64,000 nt of DNA. It comes from Pteria penguin. Lineage: Eukaryota > Mollusca > Bivalvia > Pterioida > Pteriidae. Made by a program: the position numbers and the translations under genes. Within the stretch, counting starts at the first letter, position 1. Each line of letters opens with the position of its first letter. Of the stretch, positions 36,976 through 50,695 are shown in pieces. The notes beneath the pieces are model-generated. The model was not told where the DNA came from, ran no database searches, and saw only the letters and a program-made list of their open reading frames with translations. The DNA is taken from the NCBI GenBank assembly GCA_035048485.1, contig CM068584.1, positions 61,231,458-61,295,457 of the forward strand. Direction: 5' to 3'.

Positions 36976-38430
36976 GAAAAGAAAAAAGAAAAAGGTTGGT
37001 GTACGTTCTTTTCTGACAGCAATATAGGCAATACAGTGTTCAGTATGTGATGGTTATTTTTCTTTTTCCTTCTTCACTTCTTTACTTCATATACCACTCT
37101 TTTCTTTGTTTCATATTATATACAGTATTTTTTTCCTATTGTCTAACTTTAAAACAGAATCTGTTATATACATACAACCACTAAATTTGAACCAGTGTAA
37201 TATTAAATGGAAAATGATGAAATGGAACAGAACCTTGCATTTACAATGTCGATGTCAAAATTAATAAAACGATAAATGCATGGGTTCTGTGTTATTGAAG
37301 TATTTTCCAAAAGGAATACCATTACCACGTGATCACGCCGGACACTCACGGTAACACGCTAAACTGGATGTTTGCAAAACTTGATAAAATAAAAAACAAC
37401 TGAATCCGCACTTTCAGAAATCAGCAACCACTGATCACATAAAAAATAAATAAATAAAAAAAAAAATAATATTTTATATGGTCGGCTGGGTAACAGGAAA
37501 CACCTTTTTTTTTGGCCTCATCAATAATAACGAAGGTGTTTACCGCAAGAGACGTGTCACGAAAATGACTAATTAAAACTGTTTAAAGCGACATCTATAG
37601 GAGCTATACATAATGATAACGTTTGAACTTTCGTCTGTTGCACCTAATTAAGTTCACGAGCGAGGTTAAAGTTCAATTTGTTGAACTGTCAGAATCTGTC
37701 CAGCCAAGTATATTAGTTGGCATTATGGAGCTGCGGTATTGGAAATTCTATGTTTTTGGATGGTATTAGCCTTGTTTTGATCGATTTTAAAACAAGATCG
37801 TGGTAGCTGTTTCGAATAACTGTATAGAAATTCATTTAAATGTTTACTGAAGCTATAGGATACATTGCCTGTGTTAGGTAGTAAGGAAAGGTGTTAGTTT
37901 CAAGATAGATGGAAATATATGACATTCTGTGTGTGGCTTTGATAAGTTTTTCATCCAGGTACCTAGTATACTACTGCTACTTTTACAACAGAAAGGCTTG
38001 TATGAAATTATATTGTATATGAGGTAGAAAACAAAAGCGTTATACAAAATATTAGTTTGTTGTGTTCTGTTTTAAATCCATTTAATATATAACAAAATAA
38101 TTATTTATTAGGGTTTTCGGGCGACAGACGTTGAGTTGCTTGGGCTTCGGGTCCAACAGATCGTCTGTTGCCCACAACCCTAGTCAATAACTATATTAAT
38201 AGTTTGACTACTACAACAACTACTAGTATTATTACTACTACTACTTTCAGTAATCTTCCTCTTAATCTTAATTCTGCTATTACTACTAACATTACTACTA
38301 GTACTAACAATACTCCTCAACATTCCTCCTCCTGCCCTCCCTATTTCTAATACTTCTACTGCTAATTCCATACTGTTACTTTCATGACAACAGCTTCTAC
38401 TACTACTACAAGTACTACCAATATTTCTCG
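36976..38430. repeat. Copy-A segment missing from copy B, with possible small inversion
   Basis: Copy B passes from TTACACTGGTTCAAATTTAG (53641-53660) straight into the ACT tract. In copy A the exact reverse complement of those 20 bases lies at 37181-37200, and about 1.2 kb of additional sequence follows. No gene is seen in it. Confidence 0.55.
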
Positions 38431-39070
38431 TCCATCTCCTCCTAATACTAGTACCAAAAGTACGTCAACACTTCTATTACTACCACTACTACTATTTCCA
38501 CTTTAGTACTTCTAGTATCACTACTACTACTGACACAATAATACTTTTATTATTACTGTTATTACCACAACAAAAACAACTAATACTACTTCTACTAATT
38601 ATACATCTATTATTTCTACAATTACTACTTCTTTCACTGGTTTTACCCATATTCTTCCTATTCCTAATTTAAATACTACATTTCTACACAATTACTCTTA
38701 GTACCACCAATAGTCCTCATCCCTCTCATACTTCCCTCACTACTACTGTTCCTACCTCTAATCTACTGTTAGTTCTTCTACTATTACCACTACTCCCTTT
38801 ACTGCTGCAATATTACAAGTACTAACAATACTACTCGCTAAAGCTGCTTTAATACTGCTAGTTCTATTACTACTACTACAACTTCAATATTTCTATTACT
38901 ACTACTATTACTACAACTACTTCTACTATTTTTTCTACAACTACCACTCACACTAATATTCTTCCTACTTCTAAATCAACATCAAATCTGCTTCTTCTAC
39001 TACTACAATTACCAACACTACTACTGCCTCTAGTACTACTACTACTACTATTGTATTTCTACAAGTACTA
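38195..39070. repeat. Degenerate ACT/TAC trinucleotide tract, copy A
   Basis: About 875 bases are dominated by ACT, TAC, ATT and CTT triplets, with almost no G on the + strand. It is a decayed trinucleotide expansion. The Ser/Thr-rich open frames on either strand follow from the repeat. An ACTAAAACT-type hexamer-like stretch (about 39298-39400) follows. Confidence 0.85.
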
Positions 39071-39458
39071 CTGTAGTCCTTTTCTTTTGGTCCGTGATCG
39101 TTTTTATATAGTGATAAGTCTTGCGTTTTGTTTTCAATGTTTATTTGTAGTGCGACAACTATGTTACAGTCAGGTATACGACTCGATACAGATTACATAT
39201 AAAACAATCCTGAATGTAAAACTATGTGAAACTATGCTCAGCGTAACATCAAGTCCAAATCTGAAAGTCTATTCTTACTATAACCATAATCTGAACTGAA
39301 ACTTAGACGAAGACTAAAACTAAGACTAGTACCGAAAGACTGAGAATATGACTAATACTAACACTAAAACTAATACTGATACTAAGGCTGAAAGACTATG
39401 ACCATAAGAGTGAATACATTCTAATAACAAAGCAGTATTACTATTACTTCCAATGCAA

Positions 39459-39768
39459 TAAGACTTACAACGAGAAAAGCAGGAAGCCATTTGGATTCGA
39501 TCCAGGAACTTCTAAATCAGGAGCCATGCACGTTACCCATTTTGTCATACAAGTACTTTTAAAAGTAGTGAAATACAGGTGATATTTATGCGATGTTAGT
39601 GAAAACTCAGTGTATGAAAGGGAAAAATAAAACCTTGGCCTAAAATTAATAATTTTACCCTAGTGACTTTAAAATATAATGTTTGGTCACGGGCAATACA
39701 CATAATTAGATTACTTGCATCTTAGTTTTGATCATGCCGGAACTGCAGGTCTGAATACGAACAAACAC
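39459..39768 (+). repeat. 310-bp direct repeat, left copy
   Basis: It is nearly identical to 40703-41012, with about four differences seen by eye. It starts within two bases of the right edge of segmental copy A. It contains no open frame of note. Confidence 0.92.
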
Positions 39769-40702
39769 TTCAGCAATCCTTCACCTCTGTTGAATTATTT
39801 CTTCATCATTTATTTTCATATGAAAGAAAAAAGAGGAGTTACTGGCTCAGTTATGTGGCAGAAGTCACCATGAGTAACATTCACATTGTAGCTGTTATAA
39901 TTAAATTGATTAAGAAATCAAGCATTTTGTCTTTTTATAATCCATTAGTATAATTCCCCGGATGAACGGAAAGGTCTCACAAGCGTATAGATATCACAGT
40001 GACATGAAATTACCACATTATGTAAACACATGTACGTGCGATATTGGAAAGGCGTATGACTGTAAAATGGTTCATACATACCAAAATATTAATCAAGAAG
40101 TAGATTAGAAACCATATTTAGCCTCAATATAACGCATTATCATAAATTTTTCCCATACATCAGAACAACAAGCCCCCTCCCCCCAAGAAAAAAAAAATGA
40201 ATGTAGCATATTTTTAACACGCAGCGTCAAGTTTTTATGAGGTAAAGACCAAGTGGAAATATCTATCTCGTCCCTAGACTGACTACTGTTGCATAGAATA
40301 ATGCAGGACTATTAATCTTTGTAGGACTGCTAGTTTCATTAACTGCATATTGAATACGTATCCTCCGCAAACTTATAATCTGAAACAGTGCAAGACATCT
40401 AGAATACAACTAAAAACGCTCATCTATGTCGTTTGACAGTCATTTCTTTAAGAATTGCTAAAGACAAATCCAGTTTTGTTCTTAGTTTTAATTCACCAAA
40501 CACGGGTACAAAGGTGCCAGTGATAAGAATTTCTACAAATCGCTTCTTCATTTCACGCGATTTTATGGTAACGTTTCTTAATAATACGACGGCGAGAGAC
40601 GTTTATTGTTACTTAATGGCCGCGTAATAACTGATGGAGTAGGTGTGGTTTCAACCGTAAACAACGGAGCAACGAAGCCTACAACCACGCCTTCTCCATT
40701 GG

Positions 40703-41012
40703 TAAGACTTACAACGAGAAAAGCAGGAAGCCAATTGGATTCGATCCAGGAACTTCTAAATCAGGAGCCATGCACGTTACCCATTTTGTCATACAAGTAC
40801 TTTTAAAAGTAGTGAAATACAGGTGATATTATTGCGATGTTAGTGAAAACTCAATGTATGAAAGGGAAAAATAAAACCTTGGCCTAAAATTAATAATTTT
40901 ACCCTAGTGACTTTAAAATATAATGTTTGGTCACGGGAAATACACATAATTAGATTACTTGCATCTTAGTTTTGATCATGCCGGAACTGCAGGTCTGAAT
41001 ACGAACAAACAC
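40703..41012 (+). repeat. 310-bp direct repeat, right copy
   Basis: This is the second copy of 39459-39768, separated from it by 934 bases. It is immediately followed by an (ATT) run at 41012-41035. Just before it, GGAGTAGGTGTGGTTT (about 40634) and AACCACGCCTTCTCC (about 40684) form an imperfect stem. Confidence 0.92.
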
Positions 41013-41950
41013 ATTATTATTATTATTATTATTATCGTCGTCGTGGTCGGTGTTTTTGTTATTTTCATTATTAATTTTTATCTCCATTTTTTTTATCCAC
41101 GCCTGCAACATTGACAACTTGGTATCGAATATTAAAAGGTACACAATTCAATAAAAACATATTTGTTGACGGCCATATATAAAAATGAATGTAATAATGA
41201 TGTTGTTTTTATTCTTCAAAGTAATCTCTATCATTTGATACGTACATACTTATTTAGCAAAGTATAAAAGGAAGGAAATGTACTACGAAAAATGTAAAAC
41301 TGAAGATATTTATAAATTGAAACATAGTTGCGGTCGTATTTGTTCAATGCGTCCTTCCCTTTTTTCAGTTACCCTTTATCTCTACTATTCCCCCCTCTTA
41401 TATTTTGATTTCATTTGAAAGACCGTCACCATGCAATTAATAATATATAAACTCGCAGTCAAATAATGATCCCTGTACTTTTTGAATTAGAATTTGCACG
41501 ATCTAGCATTATTTGGGCGATGTAAATAATGAAATCTTTTGTACATTATCATCTTCAATGTTTCCGCCGATCAACGAAAGGGTCCAATAAGTGCATGAAC
41601 TCTGACCGCGTTTAACAATGATGAGTCATGAGTATATTTTCCTTACAACTGTCTATCCAAGCGTCGCATTAAGCGATTATTGTATGAATATGGTCACCTT
41701 GGCCAATAACGAAATGAAATCTAATGCATTTGTGAACAAATACCGTTGTCTCTATTTAGCTTAAGGATAACAACTGTGGTATGCAACGTAACATAGACCG
41801 TACGTAATCGTCGTCAGATTAATTGTTCATGTATGTTTTTAGTGATGTTTCCAGATTGTGCCTGAAATTGCAGACGGAAGGACTTGAATTTGGAGACAAC
41901 GCAGTGGACGCTATTCCAGATGTTGAGGTGCACAACGTACTCAGCTTGCG

Positions 41951-42341
41951 AATGTAAACGGAACACCCTCAGCTAGGCGGTATAAGGACGAACCTCTAGC
42001 CCTTGTTGTGGTGCCTTTCCTCCTTTACAACGCTCCTGGTCTTGCCTTCCAGCAGGATGATACTACAGCGAGACTTACAAGAATATTTCTGAATCAACGT
42101 GAATGTCATAAACTGGCCGTCTAAATCTCCAGATTTACCTCCTATTTAGCACGTGTGGGATGTGCCCGGAGTATACGATACCGCCGCTCACAGTCTAGAA
42201 CCCATCAGAAGCTTATTATGGCAATACAGAATGAGTGGAACAACATTCCTAGAAACATAATTCGTGGTTTCTCGTCATCAATGCCCTGCAAAAGCTCCTC
42301 CCTCATGAACGCCGTAGGAGGATATACTTGTTATCGAGTTT
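41951..42341 (+). pseudogene. Tc1/mariner transposase, C-terminal fossil
   Basis: Three frames together match the end of a Tc1-type DDE transposase. The first reads RRYKDEPLALVVVPFLLYNAPGLAFQQDD (the FQQDNARPHTAR region). The second reads NVINWPSKSPDLPPI, then a stop, then HVWDVPG (the SPDLNPIEHVWD region). The third reads IQNEWNNIPRNIIRGFSSSM, typical of the C-terminal helix. At least two frameshifts and one stop make it inactive. The N-terminal DNA-binding half and inverted repeats are not visible. Confidence 0.85.
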
Positions 42342-42709
42342 TGAACATTTGCATTTGACTCTGGTGTACTATATCAATCAACACTTCACGGTAGATTGCC
42401 CACAACAGTTTATATCTAACTTGAAAACATTGGATATTTATGTCATCAGAATTTGCAAATATTTTTCACATATATGACAAAAAGCTGGAATGATGATAGG
42501 TTGAACTTAATATACCTTTCTTTATTATTCAGTAGATTTCAGCAATGCACAAGATGGATACCATTAGAATATATGTGAAATAACCATAGAGTAACTCAGA
42601 TCAATCATTAATAAATAATTTAAGTAGAGAAGGGACAGGTACCCTCTTTTACCTTCTCACTCGTATTCGTCTTATTCTAGATATATATCCCCACCGCAGA
42701 GAAAGGGAC

Positions 42710-42812
42710 ACGATCATTGTATTGGTTAAGCGCTTGGCTTGCGGAGCCGATAAATGCGGTTCGAATTAAAGATGGTGCCCCCTGTCTCAATGTCACGATA
42801 TAAGGAGCATAA
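42710..42812 (+). mobile_element. Degenerate tRNA-type SINE head
   Basis: TTGGTTAAGCGCTTGGCTTG and GCGGTTCGAATTAA match the box A and box B regions of the intact SINE at 50696-50870. A decayed body (GTCACGATATAAGGAG) follows. Confidence 0.65.
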
Positions 42813-42966
42813 TATAATTTAGGATAGAGGTATGGTGTATGGTAGATAAATTATTCACAAGGCGGAAATCACACTACTAGTGAATTATTAGAGATAAATG
42901 TTTATATATAAATATGTAAAATCATCTTGCTGGTGAACTGAAGAGTTTGTATATAACGCATTCTTT

Positions 42967-43230
42967 GTAACACACATAACTAAAACATTGATAATAAACA
43001 CGGACGAAAAATTCAGTACACCAATAAAAAAGCAGGGTATGCAGGCGACTGATTTTTAAATCCAATTGAAGAATTAAAATTGTATTTAACATATACTATG
43101 TAACACAAATAATTGTAGCATTGATATTGATAGGAAACGCGAAAGAAACATTCAATATGCTAATAGACAGGCACAGAGTGTGCAGACGACCGATTTTAAA
43201 ATCCTATTGAGCAAATAAATTGAGGACCAA
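42967..43230 (+). repeat. Tandem pair of about 130-bp units
   Basis: TGTAACACACATAACT begins unit 1 and TGTAACACAAATAATT begins unit 2, about 133 bases later. Both contain ATTCARTAYRCYAATA and CAGRCGACYGATTTT and then AATCC. Two units are visible. Confidence 0.65.
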
Positions 43231-46200
43231 CGCAATGTCATTTAAAGGGATAAATAATGTGAATGTTTCTGTGTTGGATTACCTCATAACCATGATACTC
43301 TATTAAGATCGATGAAATGTATATGCAACACTGCAAGGATTGCGCTTATCATTAGAAAATAGTAGTAAACTTCGTGATTTAGATATAACACTTCAGTGTT
43401 TTATTTATAAGCCATAAATGAGTTCCGATAATATATAAACGAGGTCCCTAAATACCATGGTCCGTCTAATAAGAGATCATGTATCTATAGATACTGTCAT
43501 CTTCAGGTTTTTTTGCATAAAACTCAAACTTAACATTACAATCGACAATTGGTGTTATGGCCTTCAGACACCCCTCTCCTCTTCACACACTGAAACGAGT
43601 TGCGGATCCACTCAAAGTTGCATTATCTTATTGTGAAGTAACAATCTATGAATTAACGTCATAAAACAAAAATTCGAGTATTAGAATAGCTACATTAAAT
43701 GGTATTCTATCGCGTGATTCGTTATATCACGTGATATAATGCTATCTTGTATATCTATACCAATGTACATTGAGAAAATTCAAAATCTGAAGCCAGAGTT
43801 TCAAGTTCAAGAAATTGTTGAAATCCGAAATTGATATAAGATAATAAATGAATCTTTCACTTTCTAATTTTCTTTTTGTAATTTTATTGCAAAAGGAAAA
43901 GAGGAATTTGAACCAACTTGTGACAGGAAAATTAAGAAATTGATGAAATTTGTGCTATATTCCTAGGTAACGTCTTCAAAACATACTACTCAGACAGGAT
44001 ATCGAATTTTCATTCTCTAGAAGGTAGGACAATGACAGGTCTTCTCTTGACATGGAACCCGTTATCCTTGATTTTGACTTGGGAGCAGATTCATCTAAAA
44101 CAAGATAGGAAAATTGACAGAAATGTGCAGAACTCAAAACTTTCTCATACTCACACATTTCTTATCTGTATCCACATTTTATCATCCATATCAAAAAAGG
44201 CAGACAGCTACTGCTGATCGTTAACATACTTTATCCGTAAATATCTATATTTAGAATGTGCTAATGTTCCTAAGCTACAGGAACGATAACTCCTTGTACA
44301 GACTGGGTGAATGAAAGGAATATATTTCACTTTTATTTTATTCTATTCATTTCGCTTAGAAGAAACAAAACCCGTCTCATGTCCGTTATATTCCAAACAA
44401 GGGTATGCCTATCGTAGAGAGCAAAACTAGTTGCCATTATGATGAGTACCATCATAGGGCCTTAAGTTGTCAATTTCCTCCATAACTGCACATTAAACAA
44501 TGGCACATGGTAGTTCAGTTATATATATAAACATACCTTTTGTACAAAATAGAGTATTTATGTGTCGCTGTAAGTGTTATGCACTTAAATTCCATTGGAA
44601 AAGAGACATATTTTTATGTTTACGTCTTGATCAAATAATGCCTTTAAAGTAACATTTATGTGAAATTTAATGAAGGTCAAAGGCTGAAATAAAGTTCTGA
44701 TATAAATATTAATGCAATATAGGAAATATGATTTCTTTTTTTATCTTTTATTCACTTGACAACACAATTAACAAACTCATCTGGAAAAAGCAAAATTTTG
44801 TTGCAGTACAATGGAACAATGGAGGATCTTTCAGATGACTAGTCTAGATCAGTTTTGACTGTCTCATACACAGGACTAGACATCGACGAGACACTAGCAG
44901 GACGCGAACCTGGGAGCTTTCGATAATGTATACAAATTGGCAACTTTGTTTCGTTAATTCAGGTCAGGTAAAACTAGTGACATTTATTTGATTCGAAAAA
45001 AGGAAAATACAGCCTTGACAAATTTCAATTTACTTCTGATTTGGAAATATGTGGTACCATGGCATTAATAAATTAGGATTAAGGACAAAATCTGAACTCA
45101 AGGAAAAATGATTACGAACAGAAACAAAATCGCAGGACTTCTTATATCTACAATTTAATAATTTTACATAACATAGTAATTACCTTAACTTTCAAAATAC
45201 AGACGTGTCTCACCTTTAACAATGTATAAGACATGTGGATTAAAACGTCTTGATATAATTGATTTTCAAGTATCAAAACGTTTACTTATATACCGTTGTA
45301 TGTTAAAACATGTGGACGTTCACACCTTATAAGTTACAATAATAATTATTACTGACAAGCAAAGAAAACACAAATCAATAACAGTTGACAATTACTGTAG
45401 GATTTAATATATTGATATACATAACTATTAACACATATATCGCGGAACTGTGGGAAATCAAGAAAATACTCAAGTCCTCACCCAAGCCAGACCTTCCTCC
45501 TGGATAATGTGTTCTGTATATAGTAATGAAACAGGGTACCGGATATTTCATCTGGCATAGACAGGAATATGACTAATATCTGCTAGATATTATATCCATT
45601 TTACTTTATCTTGGCTTGCGAAGAGAATCAGCAGCCAGATCTTTGTGATCTGATGATTTGAACGTCTTGTGATAAAGGAAAATAGTAATGCATTTAACAT
45701 GGTACAAGGCAACACGTTCCAGGGGATACCGCGGTTTTAATTTCTCTTCACAGTAAGAATTTAAATGAAATTTTCTGTATATGCGCCCAAACACTGTAAA
45801 CATGCATATGCTTGTATCATATACTAGAGCTAGAGAATATGTTTAAATGAATTCGATGATTTAAGATAAATTTTAATGATGTTGAGCGTCAGTGTGTCAT
45901 GAAATGCATAAGTATATAGAGAGAGGGCACATGTGTATACGACATTTTTACCATTTTTATGGAATCCATTAAAGGATTTACAAGGACTCCACCCCCCCCC
46001 CCCTTCCCATTTAACCATCCTTTACTTTCATTGTATGTCTTTACCCTTTATTTTTATATTTACAACAAACATTATTTGAATATCGCGTTGAAGGTCTGTT
46101 TTGTTCTAAATATGATTTCGCAATAACTGACCTAGTTTGAAGGGTAAACCATTGAAGCTCTATTTTTAACCACGTATTATAGTTTCCCTGTACGCAGACA

Positions 46201-49060
46201 CTCTATTATGCACAACCGAAACATGAGTGATGTTTACGTTTGAATTAGGCTTCTCAGGTGTCGCATACAGTTCAATTCTTTACCTTTTGTCATATATATC
46301 ACTGAATATAATTGATTAAATATATCTAGGCCCTTGATTACCTTGGCCCATTGATTCATGATCGACTATGACATAAGATGTCTATAGGGGTATAATTACA
46401 TGTATATCACGTACATTAGCATTCTTTAGATAGCAAAAAAGAAAAGCAACTCCAAATTACGAAATCTCGTAACTGCATATCGAAATTTAATTCTTGCCTA
46501 AAATTAACTGTTAATGAAATGCTGTTGAGCTTTATAAGGCACTCTCGGGACATGGAAAGGACGATATTGTAATATTGTATTTTAATCGAATAGCTATTAA
46601 GGAGACAGGGATTTGAAGGGAGGGGAAGTTAAATATCTTGATTTTCTTGACAATCTTTCAAATTCTAGAACAGGGACGAAAGAGAGATGAAATGATACAT
46701 AAGAATGTCGGAACAGGAGCGAAGAAGTTTCTACAAAGGGCCTAATGACTATAATTGTTTTTGACAGTCACGATACCCTTTCCCTTCTGTAAAATCAAAA
46801 TTGCATTCTTGGAGAAAAAAGAACCAGACAGTCAGTCGGAATATATATTCCTTCTAGTACTCTGGGGTATATCTGAGCACAAACTCACTTGCATTCTTTA
46901 TTGTGAAAGTTGCTGAACTCACACCTCCGCCCCCTTTCAACTTGTTTTTTACTTTAGAATCTTATGTTTCATTTATGATATCTATGAGTTTAATGAAATA
47001 ATGAAGGGGGGGGGGGGGTGCGTTCGGTAACTTCATTGACATTTCGTTATGTTTCTATCACACAACTCTCCATTGAACATTGAACCCATAATCCTTGATC
47101 TCGGCTTTCGAACATATTCAGTAAAGTGTGCATTTTAAGGTACTTTGCCTGTATTTATCTTAGCTTTTTTGAAATGTCTGATATACATGATATCGTTTAT
47201 ACTATGACGTCCATGACACAATTGGCATATGCAGTGGGAAAGCAATGACGCTGATCATATCATTGACGGATGCAGGGTGATACTATGGTTTTAATTCCAT
47301 TCGACACACACACATATAGACACACAGAGACGATGAAACTGATACGCAAATACACACGAAGACATGTAGATGAACACACAGATATGCAGATGCACAAACA
47401 CACACACGTTTGATGACAAAGGGCACTCGTATTTCAGCTATGGTTAACGGATGAATGTGATTATGGCATTAACTTTATCCAATGTCCATCATTAAATGCA
47501 TACATGTATAGCGAAACATAAAAGAGGGAAGAAATGTGATACTGGGATATCATTGTAATGTGAACCATCACAGGGGCCGTGTTATTTCAATAGCTTCCTT
47601 CCTCTACTTCAGCCATCCTTCACCTTTATTTAGTTAATCGTTTATCCTGTTTATACATAGGCGATATTTCTATATATAATATCACTAGTCCAAAACGACT
47701 AGTCCATAAAACAAAAATGCATCACACTGAATTTGAATTCTCAAGTTTTTGACATAGTTAGGGCAGTGAGGATAAAAAAGAGATATATCTAAATCCTACA
47801 CCATAAAACGTAGGTTTAATGAAAGTCACTGATACGTGCATAACACTGACCACGATAAATCATGCATACATTCTCTTCCGAAGTAGCCACATCATGTGTC
47901 ACACAAAGCGACAGTAAACTAGTTACTGATTTCTTTTATCTATTAAAAGACAGAATTGAATTGATATATGTGACACTTGGTCCTTGGTCAGCTAGGCTGA
48001 TGAGTTGATCAGTGCGATACCTCACTTAGTAAGTAGGACCATATCAATTTCTGTAGGGATACTATAAAATCAATTACGTAATATAGATTAAACTTTATTT
48101 AAGTCCTTTATAAGGCAAAGAAAGGTAACTCTTATTTACTACTTGGTCAAAGAAATTTTCATTTTTATATATATCGGCATATACTTTTTCATTATTCGTT
48201 TAGAATTGTATATTATATGAGCAAAAGAACATCTCTTTAAATCCTACACCATAAAGTTTAGGTTCAAGGAAAGTCACTGATACACTGAACACGATAAACA
48301 AATACTGTGAATTCGTTTTATTTCGAAGTAGCCTCATCATGTGTCACATAAAGCGACCGTAAACTGCTTCCGATTTCCTTCATCATTTTAACAGACAGAA
48401 TAGAATTAATATATGTGATGCTTGGTCAACTAGACATGAATTGGACAATTCGATCCCTCGCTCAGTAAGAAGGACTGTTTCAATTTCTGTAGGGATACTA
48501 TAAATATAGGATCTGAAATGAATTTTCATTTCATGCGGTATTTATGAAACGTATGAAATGAATATTAATTTCATATTATTTTTATCACATATTAAAACTC
48601 AGTTTAAAGGTTTGACACAATTCTTTTCCGCGCCATGACATCACTTATGTCATGATTTAATTTATGACATGGCAATATTTCACTGCATAAACAGCAAAAA
48701 ATGTGATAAAATCAATAACATACAGTGAATAATACTTTATTTGTGTGCTTCGTAAAACGAAACGTAACTCTTATCTACTTCTTTGTCAAAGAAAATTTCA
48801 TTCTTATGTGTATCCGGATTTACTTGTCACTCTTCTTTTAGAATTGTGTATTAAATGAGAACAGAAATTGGAGAGAAATTTAATCATCATTATCTCATCC
48901 TTTATCATGCGGTATGAAACTTAATGAAATAGGGCGAGGTGATCCGAAAAAGTGAGAGGGGTGGGGTTGAAGAGGCTCGAGAGGCCTATATATAATAGAA
49001 AGGACCCCCATCTCAATCCACCTGCAACGTAAAAACGATAATTTCATGTTATACTTTAAA

Positions 49061-49065
<5 letters not shown>

Positions 49066-49115
<50 letters not shown>
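49066..49115. repeat. (AG)n microsatellite
   Basis: This is an AG run of about 50 bases followed by a G run. The poly-(Leu-Ser) open frame on the minus strand is an artefact of it. Copy A has only a short AG-rich stretch at the matching place (about 32855-32930). Confidence 0.95.
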
Positions 49116-49119
<4 letters not shown>

Positions 49120-50695
49120 GGGGGGGGATTGAGGAGGCAAATGAAAAAGAACTTGAGAGAAAAACAAATGTAGGAGAGTCGTATAATACCAATAATTTTA
49201 CAGTTTTTCTCCCCATTTTAAAATCAATTTAGTTTTATTGTTTAAAGTCAGTTTGTTTTCTCTTTCCACTAAGAAGCATGTATGCAAGCGGCTGTATTTT
49301 TGTGAGTTTACTATAGGTAATAAATCTATTAAATATTTAGATTATAGAAATATAAACTTCCGTCTATAGTTGTATTTAGGATGCAGTTGTTCGTTGATTT
49401 ATCTTCAAAGAAATGTCTCTTCATTTTTAACTGGTTAACCACCATGGAATAAATAGTACCAAGATACAATTGCGAATCCAGTATAAAAATAAAAACGTGC
49501 ATGAGGGGGGAGAGGTGTGAAAGTCAAGTAATTGCTGAAATACTCTCGCCATTTTGAGATTTAGTGATATTTTGAATGTTTTCAACCTTAACATCTATAT
49601 ATGCCGTATACATTTGCGACAGAAAAATACCCACCCCCACCAGAACGGCCACTAATATTTTTAACCTTGTCATAAAACGGATTAGGTCAGCCCGAAATTT
49701 ATCTGCAAAAATGTGTCTCCATTTTTGTTAAATCGTCTTTCTCCTCTATTGCATTTACCGTCTATCATATATGCAGTATTCCTTTAAAATAAATAACATA
49801 CTCAATATTGGTCAGATAATCGCTCAGTTAAGATGCTGTTCAGACGGGCAGACACAGAGTGCTGTACTTGGAGAGGTGGAAAATTGATTTACATTGCATT
49901 TGTACAGTACTACAAATTGTTTAATGACCGACAAGAAGATTTAGAAAACATTTGCCCGTTGACATCTTTTCTTTAAAGTGACCTTTAAGCGCACCACACT
50001 GACAGCGATAAACGAATACTCTCCTCTTACATTACAAAATGAAAGACTTATTCATACGTTTTCTTTTAATCCATCAGGTGCCATTTTAATTTATTTTGCT
50101 GCATTTAGAATTCACCCTTTGTCGTTGTTCAAGTCGGTCCATGGATTTTACCCATCACCTAGCAACTAAGGCCATTAAAATTTGCATGGGCAATGCAAAT
50201 CAAAACACAATCATGCTTACAGTTTATTTTGTACCTTTCCAAAGCAAAGAAATGTAACTCTTATCTACTTAATCGAAAACGTTATTTTTCTATCATACTG
50301 AATCTTTTAAATTGCATTTTATCAGGTTTACATTACTCTTTTTTTAATAAAACAATTTTATTTTCCTTAAATTTTCTACAATAATTTCCATGTAAAACGA
50401 AAATGACTATTAAACGCATATCACTGACACAGCGATACGCACACATTTTTCAATATAAGTACACATTTTCAGCCTCCTCAAATGTCACATAAAGCGACTT
50501 TGAACCTTTGTCTGTTTAGTAGTAAAACAAATTGAATGGGTTTACCGCATGGTACAATGGGTCATCAGGTTGACCCACATATTAGTCATCAAGATCAAAA
50601 TCTTAGCAAATAGGACCATTACATTTCCTGTTGTTGTATAATATCATGTACATACTGAAACTCACATATATCACATTAAATCCTTTACTTGAGAA

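Larger units (their letters stand above)
26150..39460 (+). repeat. Segmental duplication, copy A (about 13.3 kb)
   Basis: It is colinear and in the same orientation as about 43490-55012. Matched landmarks are CAGATTCATCTAAAACAAGA (26800/44094), GATTTTCTTGACA (about 29480/46640) and TGAACCCATAATCCTTGATC (30924/47082). Further matches are a SINE (34584/50951), TGACAATGACCTTCACGCT-like text (36562/53211) and AAACAATCCTGAATGTAAAA (39201/54747). Offsets shift from about 17.3 to 15.5 kb because each copy has private insertions and deletions. The right edge is sharp, after GCAATA at 39455-39460. The left edge fades around 26150. I see no gene in it. Confidence 0.85.

Noticed and set aside
38168..38371. 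Ser/Thr-rich open frames on both strands (also 53772-53960, 55301-55619, 56163-56366)
   Set aside because: They reflect ACT/TAC trinucleotide composition; they are not conserved as frames between the duplicate copies.
39459..41012. LTR retrotransposon with 310-bp LTRs
   Set aside because: The repeats lack TG...CA termini, the interior of 934 bases has no coding trace or primer-binding site that I can see, and one edge coincides with a duplication breakpoint.
48895..49167. 90-codon minus-strand frame rich in Leu-Ser
   Set aside because: It is a translation of the AG microsatellite plus G run.
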